This document shows, one piece after another, positions 25,025 to 37,160 of a stretch of DNA of 64,000 bases. Within the stretch, counting starts at the first letter, position 1, and each line of letters starts with the position of its first letter. Source of the DNA: Macrobrachium rosenbergii (Eukaryota > Arthropoda > Malacostraca > Decapoda > Palaemonidae); NCBI RefSeq assembly GCF_040412425.1, contig NC_089741.1:46110358-46174357 (forward strand), given 5' to 3'. A model generated the notes under the pieces. That model made no database searches, was not told the DNA's origin, and saw only the letters and a list, made by a program, of their open reading frames with translations. The position numbers and the translations under genes were made by a program.

Positions 25025-25363
25025 TCTTTGTCATAATTTACACCTATTTTGCTGTGCTCGTGAAAATAAATTGCTTTGCTTAACCGGCAGCCCAGTGCAA
25101 AAAAAAAAAAAAAAGATGTCTTCCAAAAGGAGTGCAACGATGGCGGCACATTAGACATGGAGTAAATTGTGTTTCCTTTAATTATGACCAGGCAATACAA
25201 CACGGGGAAATAAAGCAGAGCAAGACTGATGTTTGTGCATCTAAGCTGTCAGTTAAGCAAATACGGCTAGTGATAACACAGAGACAGATCCTGATATTCA
25301 CAGAAATAGTCATATTTATGTCTATGTTAAGTGGGTTTACATATATACATAATAGTATCTTAT

Positions 25364-25373
25364 ATATATACAT

Positions 25374-25440
<67 letters not shown>
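25364..25440. repeat. (AT)n microsatellite with ATAC interruptions
   Basis: About 55 bp of pure (AT)n preceded by ATACATATACATACATAT. It marks the start of the microsatellite-dense part of the window and probably lies in the 3' UTR or flank of the adjacent gene. Confidence 0.95.
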
Positions 25441-25443
<3 letters not shown>

Positions 25444-25623
25444 TATGCAAAGTACATCTGTTAATATATAATCCATCAATTTTTTTTACAATGAAAATAG
25501 TTATTTTTTTTTAATTTTCTAAACAGCATAATATCTTCAGTATGTCAACAAACATTATTGTGATCAACAGTATACTACTCGTGACTCAATCACAGCGTTA
25601 TAGCGTCATCATGTACGGCAGCA

Positions 25624-26603
25624 TCACTCATCCGAATCAGCAGTTAGTAACAAGACAGACTCCGCTGGACGAGGACGATGTTTCCCCTTGAGCCTAATCT
25701 TAGGCTTCTTCGGCTCTTTTGGCCTCACTGACGGGCTTCCACAAGGTGAGCTTGAGCTAGCCATCGTTGTCACTGGCGGCGTTGCTACTGCTGGGGAGGT
25801 AGAGCTTGTGGCAGGAGAAGACAAAAGCGGGGTTTTAACAGTAGGTTCACTGGCTGCAAAACGGCTGGACGTTTCTTGGGCAGATACTGACGAATGGAGT
25901 TCTTTTGCTGAGGCGTCAGCTTGGGAAAATGACCACGTTACGGCTGAGGAGGAATGGTTGGATGCCTTAGAACCTGCCATGGCACCCACCTGGGATACAG
26001 CATTAGAAGTACTAGAAGGTACAGGAGACGTTGAGCAAAAAGTAGAAGCTGCTTCTAAAGCACTGGCTGCTTGCGAAATGATCGAGGCATCAGCAACAGA
26101 GGTCATGTTCTTCTTCGCTGACTCAGCATGTTCAGACTTATTAGTAGTGATGCTAGATTCCAATGGAATGGGTTCTGCGTTTGGCGATGAAAGTAACGGA
26201 AGTTTGGCTGGAGTGTGATCACCTTGCTGTGTTTTCTCATCTGGCAATTTGCGTACCCTTCCACTTCTCTTCTGGGCATTTCTGAAAACGAGAGAACGGA
26301 CAGCCTTGGCCGGCGAAAGAAGCAGCGTTTTAGAATTCTTCTGAAGGGACTGAGCCTTGGCTGCTGAGATCTTCCTACTGAGAGATGATTTGGACTTCGT
26401 GGGTCTGGGAGTGTCAACCTGCTGGCGTCGTTTTTCTTTCATAGCTGGTGAAGCTGATGATGAGGTTGACCCAGACGAAATGTTCTCATTCGAGTTTGAC
26501 TGATCAAGTGCAGAATTCTTCCTACTGTCTGCTCCAGATTTTGTGAAAGATTTCTTGTTGGTGAACACTGATTTCAAGGTAGATGATGGTGATTCTTGAC
26601 TAT
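25624..26603 (-). CDS. Exon 3: Ser/Ala/Thr-rich C-terminal tail
   Basis: Acceptor TTTTATCACCAACAG|AT (AG at 26605-26604) joins in phase to exon 2. It is 980 nt including the TGA at 25626-25624. It encodes Lys/Arg-rich stretches (SRKISAAKAQSLQK, RKLPDEK) among Ser/Ala/Thr/Pro-rich low-complexity sequence, then KEPKKPKIRLKGKHRPRPAE and an acidic end. GC content is clearly higher than the surrounding introns, consistent with coding. Confidence 0.82.
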
Positions 26604-29165
26604 CTGTTGGTGATAAAAGGAAACATAATTTTTTTATATGACAGCAATTTTACCAAATACTATAGTCATGATTCATTATGTACTGACTGCACATATCTAA
26701 ATTAAAACAAGATAAACTCTGATAGCAAAATTAGTAAAATGACAGAGCAAAATAATATTAATAATCTGATAACATATTAATGCAGCTCGTTCATGTACCA
26801 TTAACATAAGCAGCTTAAGTACTCTTAAAGAAAGACACGATCAAAGTAACCAATCGAAATCAGAGGTGGAAATGCTATGGTTCCTATTAAATCACTTGAC
26901 TTTGAAAACCCAAACTTACCCTCATTTGTAGAGTCATTCCCTGTGCTATAACCTTTGGAGTGGTGATTTTTAGAAATATCCTCATTACTATTTCTATCTT
27001 CATCAGAAAGTCTCTTTCTGCCAATAATGGAAGATTTAAAAGGACGCCATAATGGTGATCTAGTTAGGTCTCTATTTGTTATGGACTTTTCTGGGCTAGA
27101 TGGCAAGAGACTAGACTTAGAGGATATTGAAACAACGTCCTGATCCTGGAAATCTTGCTCGCTCGCAGTGTGGTCAGAAGACAAGGAGGTAGATTCGTGG
27201 TCTTCTACGTAGTCTGTGTGTTTACTTTTGCCGTTATAGGGAGAACCGAGAGGAAGTGAAGTGGAAGTCTGTGTTGAGAACCGCGGCATGTGTTTCAGAG
27301 GCACAATGAAGCTGGAACTAATAGTAGTACGAGGAGTTTGTTTAACAGAATCCCTCGGGGCGGAAAGGTCCGCCACAGACGAGAGGGATGTCGAATCAGT
27401 ACATCCCACAGACGATACTTCTTCCTCGCTGACCTGAGACACCTTCTGCGAAGGGCAAGGGCTATCACTACCAATTTCTTGGTTTTCATTCACACTGTCT
27501 CTGTTGCCATCTTCAGATTTCTTAACATCACTGTCAACCTCCTTGTCAGCCTCTGTGGAAACTTTACCCGAGGAAACCCCTTTGGCAGCAAAGAGCTCGA
27601 CAGGTACATCGTTGGGTGGTTTCAACTTGCATCGCATCAAGAGCTTACTGTTGTATCTACTCACAGAACGGTCCTGCATGGCATATCTGTTACATCTTGG
27701 TGACATAGCTGATCTGGGTAGTTGAGAGTACTGATAGATAGCCCCGTATCGGGCCATGCAATCACAATACCGTCTCTCCCTATAGTACATCTCGTGGGGG
27801 GAGGGAGGGGGAATATTAGGCGCATTAGCTGTGGCTGTGTCTGTGGAATTATTTGCTTGTCCATTTTCATGTTGGTTTTCTCTTTCTGCGCCGATTTCTT
27901 CACTCTTCCTTGAATCTACACAACTAGAGGGGCTTTCATTTTGTCCTGCATCCTTTCCTTCTACTTGGGCAGATGCTCTACCATCAGTACTATTTACATC
28001 TTCTGGCTGTATTTTCTCTCCATTACATAAACTTCCCAGATCTTTCTTTACTCCCGTTTCATCACCCTGGGTGTCATTGGCGTCTCCTGACGGACAATTC
28101 GAAACTTTGTCATTAACATTCGAGCCGTTGGGGGACTTCAGAGTGGCATGTTTCATCTCTATCAACTGCTTCTCGTTGATGGCTCCGTAGGAAGCGTAAA
28201 ACTTATGGAGGTTCCCATTGTACGAGTATATTGCTCTCGAGGGCCCACGCTGACAGTGCATTCCCCCTCCGCGCCATTTCGGGTCCTGGGCCCGCCATTT
28301 CGTGTCAACTGTCGAGCCGTAGTGAGGATGGCAAGTGGTGCAGTGTCCCGCTCGTACTTTCCTTTGCTGGTCTCTGTGGGTGAGGAGCAGGGCGCATCCC
28401 ATGCCTATGAGTCCCAGGAACAGCCTGCAAGAATAAATTACTGTAAGGATTTTTCACAAATAACACTCTGTACAGACTGAAAACACGTTTAACAAATTTG
28501 ATGACACTTTGTTATAAGTGTCAATGTAGAATGTCATCAAAATTGATATACAGCGTGGAAATATTCTGATGACGACAATCATACCAACTGCTTACTTCGT
28601 GTATACAACCTTGTTTCAGTTATGTAGGTTCTACACAATTATGGAGATTTGTGTGACCATCAAGACCCTCATGTCACAGGAACTTTATTAATAACGAGTG
28701 CGTTATAATTCAAAAGTAACAAATACTCTCAATACTAAATTCACAAATACTACCAGCTGAAAGCTGTCCCATATCTATTATACATGAAGCCCAAAGAGTC
28801 GGTTCGAAAAAGCAATCTATCTTGGCTTTCCACTTTAACATTTCTGTTACTTCCTCTAAATACAAAGCGTAAGAATTTTAATTTTGAAGCAACGGAAGGG
28901 AAGGCTGACTGAGAATAAGCTACCAAATAGCACAGAGCGAAATATAAGAAGTATATCCAGTAGTTTTAAGTGCTGAACACCACTGAGAAGGATTCTTTAC
29001 ATTCTTCTACTGTACAGTCTGTTTCTCGCTCTACAAATACATACACAGACAAACACGCATAATACATATTATATACATATATGTATATAAAATATGTATA
29101 TATATACATATATATATATATATATTATATATATATATATATATTATATCTATATACACACATAC

Positions 29166-29247
<82 letters not shown>

Positions 29248-29323
29248 TTCAATCTTAAAAGGATTTGACAAGGTTCCAGAAGGGAGAAAGAGGCCTTGAT
29301 ATTTGATTTCACATGTGATCCCT

Positions 29324-29384
<61 letters not shown>

Positions 29385-29543
29385 CGTAAATGATTCCAGT
29401 CCTCACCATAGCGACGGGTTGAGAAGGAGAGTGACGGCGAACAGCGGAGACGGATAATGTATGCAGAGGGCGATATGGAGGCTGAGAACGGCGAGAGAGA
29501 TGACGCCCAGTACCACGCCCACGGCCGCCCGCAGACCGCCCAT
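25624..29543 (-). CDS. Unrecognised two-TM protein, about 873 aa, three exons
   Basis: Joined exons 29543-29407, 28424-26920 and 26603-25624 give one open frame of about 873 codons plus stop, with all phases matching (2, then 1). The protein starts with two hydrophobic segments (about residues 6-28 and 34-60) separated by HYPSP. A basic patch and a Cys/His cluster HCTTCHPH (73-80) follow, then a Tyr-rich region with a second Cys cluster (YCDCMARYGAIYQYS). The remaining roughly 600 residues are polar, Ser/Thr/Asp/Glu-rich and probably disordered, ending in a basic KKPKIRLKGKHRPRP patch and an acidic SDE tail. By topology this is a membrane hairpin with a large tail on one side. Function unknown; I do not recognise a family. 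The start is the first ATG after an in-frame TGA at 29639-29637. Confidence 0.8.
26604..26919 (-). other. Intron 2 of the two-TM gene
   Basis: 316 bp, AT-rich, GTAAGT donor and TTTTATCACCAACAG acceptor. The exon 2 reading frame happens to stay open 95 bp into this intron, which extends the unspliced ORF to 26825. Confidence 0.75.
26920..28424 (-). CDS. Exon 2: second membrane segment, Cys/His cluster, polar region
   Basis: Acceptor TAATTTATTCTTGCAG|G at 28425 completes the split Trp codon and continues LFLGLIGMGCALLLTH, so splicing creates the second hydrophobic segment across the junction. It is 1505 nt, single-frame. It carries the HCTTCHPH cluster, a GAIYxY-type Tyr-rich block (about 27640-27760) and long Ser/Asp/Glu-rich sequence. 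It ends at donor GAGG|GTAAGT (26920/26919). A 500-codon frame without stop in DNA this AT-rich is strong evidence of coding. Confidence 0.85.
29066..29245. repeat. (AT)n microsatellite
   Basis: Interrupted (AT)n followed by about 75 bp of pure (AT)n, inside intron 1 of the two-TM gene. Confidence 0.95.
29329..29381. repeat. (GA)n microsatellite near a splice donor
   Basis: About 26 GA units on the plus strand, (TC)n on the sense strand of the gene. Confidence 0.95.
29407..29543 (-). CDS. Exon 1: N-terminal membrane segment
   Basis: The coding part begins MGGLRAAVGVVLGVISLAVL and ends within a Trp codon at donor TATG|GTGAGG (GT at 29406-29405). The frame is open upstream to 29618 but has no ATG there; a TTG at 29618 was rejected. 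The bases before the ATG (AGTTTG) are not a strong Kozak context, though +4 is G. The upstream Glu-rich translation (GAAGAAGAGG) is therefore 5' UTR. An acceptor-like ATCTCTGTAG near 29684 hints at a further non-coding 5' exon. Confidence 0.72.
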
Positions 29544-29830
29544 CAAACTTTCTTCTTCTTCCTCTTCTTCTTTCGTTGCCGCATCCACCCTACGCCCTCC
29601 CAGGGCACGTCTGGTCAACTCTCCGGGTAAATCACGTCACGGGAACGCAGTTTTTCCGAACGCTAAGTTTGAGCCACACCGTTACCTACAGAGATAAAAG
29701 ATAAAAAAAACATTAATAACATCAATACTGCTTTCTAGATACCTTATCTCGTTCTTTATTCTCTCAAGATACAAACACAGATTTAATACACACAAATACA
29801 TATGCATATGCACTCACGCGCACGCACACA

Positions 29831-29834
29831 CATG

Positions 29835-29916
<82 letters not shown>

Positions 29917-30020
29917 TATATACATATATATAATATATATATGTGTAGTGTATACATATATATATGTGTGTACATGTGTGTGTGCGTGGGCAAGAATGCA
30001 TGTGTGTGTGTGTGTGTGTC
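29831..30020. repeat. Compound (AT)n / (GT)n microsatellite
   Basis: About 90 bp of (AT)n, then TATACATATATA variants, then (GT)n at 30000-30019, a few hundred bases upstream of the two-TM gene. Confidence 0.93.
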
Positions 30021-30296
30021 GCAAAATCCACCAAGAAAGAAATAAAATTGGGGTTCTTCTCAAGCGTTCATTGTCGAGTTGTTTCTTAACCTTTTGTGTT
30101 CTTGCTTTGTTCGCTTGACTTTCTCAGTTATTGTTGTAATCTTTTGTTTACTTTTTGACTCACTTGTATTGTATTCAGTACTGTACCTTCAGAATGTGCT
30201 GAGATAGTATCAAAGCGCTGGGTAACGTCTTTTTTTATTTCTTTCCTGGTGGAATCTGCGATGTTTAACGTTGCACGTAATTCAGTGGCCTTGATA

Positions 30297-30610
<314 letters not shown>

Positions 30611-31100
30611 TGAAGGGTATCCTTTCAGGCAGCTGCTCCAGCGTCCCTAGGGGCAAACTTGACCCTCTACCCCAAATCCTCAGAGCCCAGTACACCACAA
30701 GCCACCCAGTCTTCCTAGTACTGACTCAGCGTTCGGGTGTGTTTATATAACGGAATTATCTGGTCCACAAATCGCAAAGAAACTTTGGAAATGGCGCCAT
30801 CAGCCCAGGACACTTTTTAAGCCAGGAAAATGAGAAAAGTTTACCACAGCAAAGGGAAGTGTAGCTTCTGGGGATGCTACTCGATTAAGGAGGCTTACCA
30901 GAGAGGTTGTTTTGAATTAGTGAAAGTAATTAAATGTCGAAGTCAGAGCTCCCCTCGCAGTTTAAGTGACGGAGGCAAGAAACACTTTCTTATGCGTAGA
31001 TAAAGTAGATGATTTTATATAATCGATTAATGACAAAGTTTACTCCAGGATATATTTTTGTTAGCTGTTAATATTAGAAAGGTTTCTGTATCAATTTTTT
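30611..31100. other. Non-coding spacer
   Basis: Mixed-composition sequence without a supported ORF or recognised repeat. Confidence 0.35.
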
Positions 31101-31175
31101 ATTGTACATAGCATTCCTTATATACCTATGTCTATGGAATTCTGATACGAACAGATTTCAAACAAACACACACAT

Positions 31176-31215
31176 AATATACATACATACATACATATAT
31201 ATATATATGTGTGTG

Positions 31216-31298
<83 letters not shown>
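31176..31298. repeat. Compound (CATA)n (GT)n (AT)n
   Basis: CATACATACATACATAT, then GTGTGTGTATGTGT, then about 75 bp of pure (AT)n. Confidence 0.93.
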
Positions 31299-31299
<1 letters not shown>

Positions 31300-31850
31300 A
31301 GTTTATACTTAATCTCTACTATAAAATTACTGTGGTCCAAAAGACTAAATTCAAAAACGTTACAGGCAACGAGCTGTCTACCGAACACCCACAGCAACAT
31401 GGACACTAGTCAGCGGGCGCTGTCACCACATTTTGAGCGGATATTGTGACTTACATAATTTTCTATTCTCATATGATGCTCACAAACACAAAAATCCCTT
31501 CATAAGGTTAATGGTTTGAACTTGCTGTGCCCGCATGCGGTCCACTGGCAAAAAATAGACGGCCAAAATTCCGAGCGAAATTGACCCAGTGGAGCGCTGG
31601 GCAACGACAGAGTTATTTCGTGTGCTTTATTTCTTTTTATTATTCTCTACTCCATTCTGGAAAAAGAATGATGACAGTGTAACGCTTTCGCCGTAAAATG
31701 CATCACTGTCTGCCAAAGGCAACGCCGCACAATTCTCTTTCAACAAGGCGGAACTGATAATTATCACCGACTAAAAGCGGACCATAAATTGATGTCAAAT
31801 GAGGGATCTGTGTTTTCAAAAGCTCGGTACTGTACTTGCACTGTGTATAG

Positions 31851-32203
31851 CAGTGGTTCCTAACCTTTTTATTACCACGCCCCCTCTGCGAGTTGGTCCT
31901 TCCCTCCACGACCCTATTGCATCTATGAGTAAAATTCCCTCCCAGATTTAAAGGAAAATGAAAATAAAGAAAAAGAGAAGGGGGTGTTTTTATTCTTAAG
32001 CCCAACCAGTCTAACCAGAGTAGTAGACTATAGGGAACCAACGTTATAAGGCTATGATACTTTTGCATTTGTTCATAAGCTTCTGAATATTAGTTCCTCA
32101 CTCTTGTTAAGAGAATAATGAATATACTTTAATTAGAGAATTTTTCATTTTTTCTAGGGCTTACTTTACAAATCACTCCCGCCCCAAGTTGAGAACCGCA
32201 CAA
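31851..32203 (+). mobile_element. hAT-like MITE
   Basis: The left end CAGTGGTTCCTAACC TTTTT is partly inverted at the right end as CCCCAAGTTGAGAACCGCA, about 350 bp apart, with CACGCCCCCTC-type sequence after the left end. It has no transposase frame; the minus ORF at 31703-32068 is a read-through of the element. GTGTATAG before and TTGTACAG just after the right end match at 6 of 8 positions and may be a decayed 8-bp target duplication. It is related to the element at 20641. Confidence 0.6.
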
Positions 32204-32715
32204 TTGTACAGAATGCCTCTTATTACAAAAAATAAGGATTCAATTACATGACCGCGGTTTTGAGACACCTCTTCTTTAGAGTCAATCAATTTGTGATATA
32301 TTTTTTTGTTTTATTTTTCAGTGGGATTTTCCTCCTCCATCGTTCATGTAGACTTGAAAAATTCTAGCTTCAACTCTTTATGGGAATTCATTCTGTGACT
32401 GAAATGAAATTTAAGAAATGGACAAAGGTATTTATCTCATCTTGCAAAGTAAAGGACACTTAAAAAAAATATCTTACAAAATGTCCAAAATTGAAGTTTG
32501 TTTTTACTTATTTTCCAAATAGAGTAGCAGAAAGCACCGATTGGCTTAAAAAATATGTGTTCTCTTAAATCGTTTAATGTCTATAAAAATTTTTTTTTAT
32601 TACTGAGATTAGGATAGAATATGCCCCTACCTTTGTTATTCTCTTTGGGTGTAAATTATTCCTTAGATATAGTGTATTCGATGTTAAAGAGTTATGTGTT
32701 CAAATGCTTTGGGTC

Positions 32716-32717
<2 letters not shown>

Positions 32718-32802
<85 letters not shown>

Positions 32803-32810
32803 ATGTATAT
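32718..32810. repeat. (AT)n-(GT)n microsatellite
   Basis: About 66 bp of (AT)n running directly into (GT)n and a GTATGTATATA tail. Confidence 0.94.
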
Positions 32811-33228
32811 ACATAATCACATTCATACACCCATCCATTCGTTTTAAAATGAAGACGTCCATTGCGGAAAGATCCTAGGTAATTCACCTCAATTGCCTCA
32901 TAAATGCGCCCATCTCGACTCCAATGTAGGTAAGATACAGCCTCGCATAATGATCAAAGATAAATGAAAACGATCGCAGGAATTGCGAGCCGAGGCAAGA
33001 ACGACCGTCGTCGGGAGAGCGCGTTCAATTGTGAACGAGAAACCCTTTAAGGTTGAAAGGTAGTTTTCCCCCAATACTTCTCAAAACGAACGAGCCCGCG
33101 TCGCATTGTTTTCACGAGCTCCATCAAGAGTAGCGTAGTTTCTCCTGCAAGACGATGGCCATAATGAAGCGCAAGACAAAAGAGGGACACAATGCGTCTC
33201 AATAAAACCTTCTCCTCCTCCTCCCAGA

Positions 33229-33252
33229 GAGACAGAGAGAGAGAGAGAGAGA
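33229..33252. repeat. Short (AG)n
   Basis: About 12 AG units with one interruption. Confidence 0.85.
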
Positions 33253-33489
33253 GGAATTGTACCGGTACACCATTCTGACAGTGTCATGTCTGCTGGCTGA
33301 ATTCAGGTGAATGACAAGAGGTAATTAAATGGTTAGACATGCCCTTAGTACAATTAATCGGTTAGATGTGTCCTTAATATAATTAACTGGGTAGATATGG
33401 TCTTAATATACTACAGGTACAAAAAATCACAAGCCACTCTTCGAGGTGAATCACGCATATGGATAATACAAGAACTTCTGATATTGAGT

Positions 33490-33797
33490 TGAATATAGAG
33501 TTTAGCCCAAAGGCCAACGGCTGGGACTGTAAGGTCATTCAGCGCTGAAAGGAAAATTGTGAGTAAATGGTTACAAAGGTGTAACAGGAGGAAAACCTTG
33601 CAGTTGCACTGTGACATAATTGTTAGGAGAGGGTGGATAGCAAGTTGGAAGAAAGATAATATGAACTGAGGTACAGTAAAAGGAATGAGAGGGGTTGCAG
33701 CTAGGGGCCGAAGGCGTGCTGCAAAGAACCTTTAGTAATGCCTACAGTGCACCCCGTGAGGTGCACTGATGGCACTAGCTCCCTACGGGGGAATTTC
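33490..33797 (-). repeat. Repeat family A (SINE-like), near full-length
   Basis: Inverted relative to 17846-18185. It has TTTAGCCCAAAGGCCAACGGC, GGTCATTCAGCGCTGAAAGG, GTGTAACAGGAGGAAAACC, GAGGTACAGTAAAAGGAATG, GGTTGCAGCTAGGGGCCGAAGG, TGCACTGATGGCACTAGC and CCCTACGGGG in order. It is about 305 bp with no internal large deletion. Confidence 0.82.
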
Positions 33798-34086
33798 TGA
33801 TATTGCTGACATCAGTTTTTCATATCAGACTTTGGGAAATGACAAAGTTATCCCGAATGCATTGTTCACAGATTACTTACTTTATAAGGGCTCCCTCGGG
33901 CAGTTTACTTCAAAAGATGGTAGCTTCAGAGGTAAACAAGCCAACAGTTACTGTCGAACTAATCACTAAATGTTGATACAGAGAGTGAAAATCCCGGAAA
34001 GAAAACTTTCATAGTTTCAGCCTCTTCAAACAGCCGCATCTCGTAACATGCATACATAAATAGTGCATCCACAGACACACACAAGC

Positions 34087-34087
<1 letters not shown>

Positions 34088-34179
<92 letters not shown>
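34088..34179. repeat. (AT)n microsatellite
   Basis: About 90 bp of pure (AT)n. It forms one flank of the MITE-like unit at 34180-34494. Confidence 0.95.
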
Positions 34180-34180
<1 letters not shown>

Positions 34181-34492
34181 CAGTCTCAATGATTCATGAA
34201 CTCACTTATTTACGGATTTCTCTATGGAATGTATATACACATTATTTGTGGATAATTCGCCCATTTGTGGAGTTTTTCACTAAGAAATATTCACTAAGTA
34301 CTGTATTTTCACATCATTTTCATGACTAAATGTACTTCTTGTGATAAAACTATTAAAATACTCAGGTAGAAGTATTTGTGTTTGAACTATCAAAATAGGC
34401 AGTTCTAAGTGTTTTTAGAGGGGTTTTAAGTATTCACAGATTTTAGCTATTCGTGGGGTGTGTGGTATGCATCCCCACGAATACGGGGTTTA

Positions 34493-34494
<2 letters not shown>
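34180..34494 (+). mobile_element. MITE-like unit with CCCCGTATTCG terminus between (AT)n arrays
   Basis: The right end CCCCACGAATACGGGGTTTACTGTA is, inverted, TACAGTAAACCCCGTATTCG, a terminus I associate with TA-targeting (mariner/pogo-like) MITEs. Next to it ATTCGTGGGG (34449-34458) pairs perfectly with CCCCACGAAT (34473-34482). The left end is less clear (ACTTATTTACGGATTTCTC). It lies exactly between two long (AT)n arrays, as expected for a TA-inserting element in an AT microsatellite. Confidence 0.5.
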
Positions 34495-34849
<355 letters not shown>

Positions 34850-35198
34850 TCATTACTATGCAATATGTTCCTCTGTTTTATTTATTTGAACGTCATAACC
34901 TCCACAAACACAAGAGCAAATGTGTGTATGCATATATGTATATATAATCATACCTACTACTACATGAAAACTGGCCTCAAGGCTGAAAGAAGTGTGCATA
35001 TTAGCTTATCGGTCTTTGGAAACACGAAATAAAATATAAAAATCAAAAGTACTCGATATCCGTTGACCCGAGTTGAACAGGAAACAAAAGTATGGAAAAG
35101 AGAATAAGGAGACGAAAGGCACAAAATAATATTAAGGATAATATAAGAGAAAAGGCAATGTTAAAAATTCAGATCCATTTATCTTCCCTTCCCCAACT

Positions 35199-35202
<4 letters not shown>

Positions 35203-35276
<74 letters not shown>
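35203..35276. repeat. (GA)n microsatellite
   Basis: About 36 pure GA units. Confidence 0.96.
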
Positions 35277-35279
<3 letters not shown>

Positions 35280-35607
35280 GCACCATGAAGGGGATGGTAT
35301 GGGAGGAACTGAGGAGCCAGAAGTAATCAACACTTGTTCCGATGACCCGAATTCTGAAACCTGGACCTGAAGAAACGCTGGAGTCTGAAAACGGAATTCT
35401 GAAACCGTTTCTGAAGCCAATTCTGGAACCAACCGGACTGGAATAAACCGTTCAAGACTGAAGTAAGGAGTATCAAGAGTCCCACCATTCTATAGAAATA
35501 AGTTTATCGGAGTGGGGAAGAAGCAATTAACATTAAGATTCTAGGAATGTCAAATCTAGAGTAAAACACGCCTGATTTCGTTTCGAAGTCTGGAAAGTAA
35601 CCTGCTG

Positions 35608-35610
<3 letters not shown>

Positions 35611-35668
<58 letters not shown>

Positions 35669-35822
35669 CAAAACTTTAATTCGATCAGAGTTGGGGGGGG
35701 GTAACTTACGAAGGTGAGAAAAAAGGGTTTATTTTTATTTTTGGCTTTTTCTTTTCCATTATCCTTAATATTTTTGTTCTCTTCATCTGTTTATTTTCTC
35801 TCTCTCTCTCTCTCTCTCTCTC
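35611..35822. repeat. Two (CT)n tracts
   Basis: (CT)n at 35611-35662 and a shorter one at 35799-35822. Confidence 0.93.
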
Positions 35823-36905
35823 CAAGTAACGGCTGGATAGGGAAATACAAACTCAGGTTTCTCAAGGCCCTTTCATTCACGCCCATTCAAGTATATATAC
35901 ACACACACTTCCCACAAAACACCTTCCTCCAGACAGAATAGGACCGAGGTTTACTTAGGCGTAAGGTTCTGTTCAGGCCAAGGGAGATGTTAACGTCATA
36001 CAGGATTGAAGTAATACATACGATACCTTTTTCAACATTTTCTATTTACTCTTCTCTAGGGTTTCAAAATACTGCTACACTTAAAAAAAATATCGGGGTA
36101 TCGATCTGTTTACAGAAATGAAAAAAACAATATTTAGAACGGTAGAAGAGAAGCATTACACAGAGTTTCGTTAATTTGTCAGTATATATTTATTCTCTTT
36201 TGTATTACTTTATATCAACAAACATACCAGGGTATCAACCAATTTAAAGAATAGAGAATCAAGAACTTAAGAGCTAAGAAACATTACACAGAGAGTTTCG
36301 TTAATTTCTTGGCATCTATTTATCCTCTCTGGATTTCTTTAGACCAGGACAGTACTGCAGAACGTAAATATAGTATTTACATAAATATATTATTTACAAC
36401 TTCACAGAAATAAAAAAAAAGAAATTTAGTTGAATGTATACTTCCAGAAATAAAGAACTAAAGCTGGATATAAAGTATAACACAGAAGAATTAAATATAC
36501 GTTATTTAAATTAAATACCATACGTTATTTTTCCATTATTTCAATTTATAACATAAACGAAAAGGTTAGGCGATAAAACTGCTTCTAAGCACAAAGTTCA
36601 CAAAAAAATGAACATCCCAAAATATCCATAACTTGACTAAGGTTCAAACACACAATCTCAACGGTTACCATGGCGACCGAACCGACACGAAAGCATTTAA
36701 AATGGAGGGCGTAAGTTGATCAACTCGCTGACCAAAACACCTATAAACCAATACTCTGCTTTGAGGAACGTCGACCAATAACCCCCAACCCCTCCTCTCC
36801 CCTCCCCTCTCTCCTTGTAACCTACCCAAGACAGAGCTAAACTTGGATTTAGTTAGGTAAGCAATAAACAAAGAGAGAAAAAAAGCCCGACCCAGTACAT
36901 AATCC
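35823..36905. other. Non-coding DNA with a local repeat
   Basis: CATTACACAGAG..TTTCGTTAATTT recurs at 36155-36178 and 36281-36307 in similar surroundings, suggesting an old duplication of about 125 bp. A minus ORF (36665-36916, MSDEDY...) has an ATG start but no splice or motif support. Confidence 0.4.
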
Positions 36906-36924
36906 TCATCACTCATATGCAGTA

Positions 36925-37160
36925 GTCCTGAATTCCAGCGTTCCGTTCCGGAAGCTTGGAATTCGCTGGATCCGGAAGCTTGGAATTTGGTGAATCCCGG
37001 AATTTACGGAGCGCAAGTCTATCGGTTTACTGAACCGAGCAAATGAAATTTGAGAGAAGCCCCGGGATTTTTTTTTTTTTTTTTTTTTAGGCAGATGGCG
37101 TGCTCCAGCTAAGGCAAGCCTTCGGTCCAGCACAAATGGGTGTGGTCACTCCCTTTTTTT
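36925..37160. repeat. GGAAGCTTGGAATT duplication and oligo(T) tract
   Basis: CCGGAAGCTTGGAATTCGCTGGAT is followed directly by CCGGAAGCTTGGAATTTGGTGAAT (two units of about 24 bp). A T-tract (37070-37088) then leads into GGCAGATGGCGTGCTCCAGC, which could be the tail and edge of a retroposed sequence. Confidence 0.45.

Larger units (their letters stand above)
28425..29406 (-). other. Intron 1 of the two-TM gene, with expanded (AT)n and (AG)n
   Basis: About 980 bp between donor GTGAGG and acceptor TTCTTGCAG. It contains an (AT)n tract of about 180 bp (29066-29245) and a 52-bp (GA)n (29329-29381) lying only about 25 bp from the donor. On the sense strand the latter is (CT)n immediately after the 5' splice site. 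Confidence 0.75.

Noticed and set aside
25688..26218. Plus-strand ORF of 176 aa antisense to exon 3
   Set aside because: It is a shadow of the well-supported minus exon; it has no splice sites of its own and only mirrors exon composition. The same holds for 27290-28480 plus-strand ORFs.
29544..29618. TTG as start of the two-TM gene, adding a Glu-rich N-terminus
   Set aside because: A TTG start is unlikely in an animal nuclear gene. The first ATG after an in-frame stop is at 29543, directly before the hydrophobic segment.
36665..36916. Minus ORF with ATG start, MSDEDYVLGRAF...
   Set aside because: 83 residues, no motif, no splice partner and repetitive surroundings; I could not distinguish it from chance.
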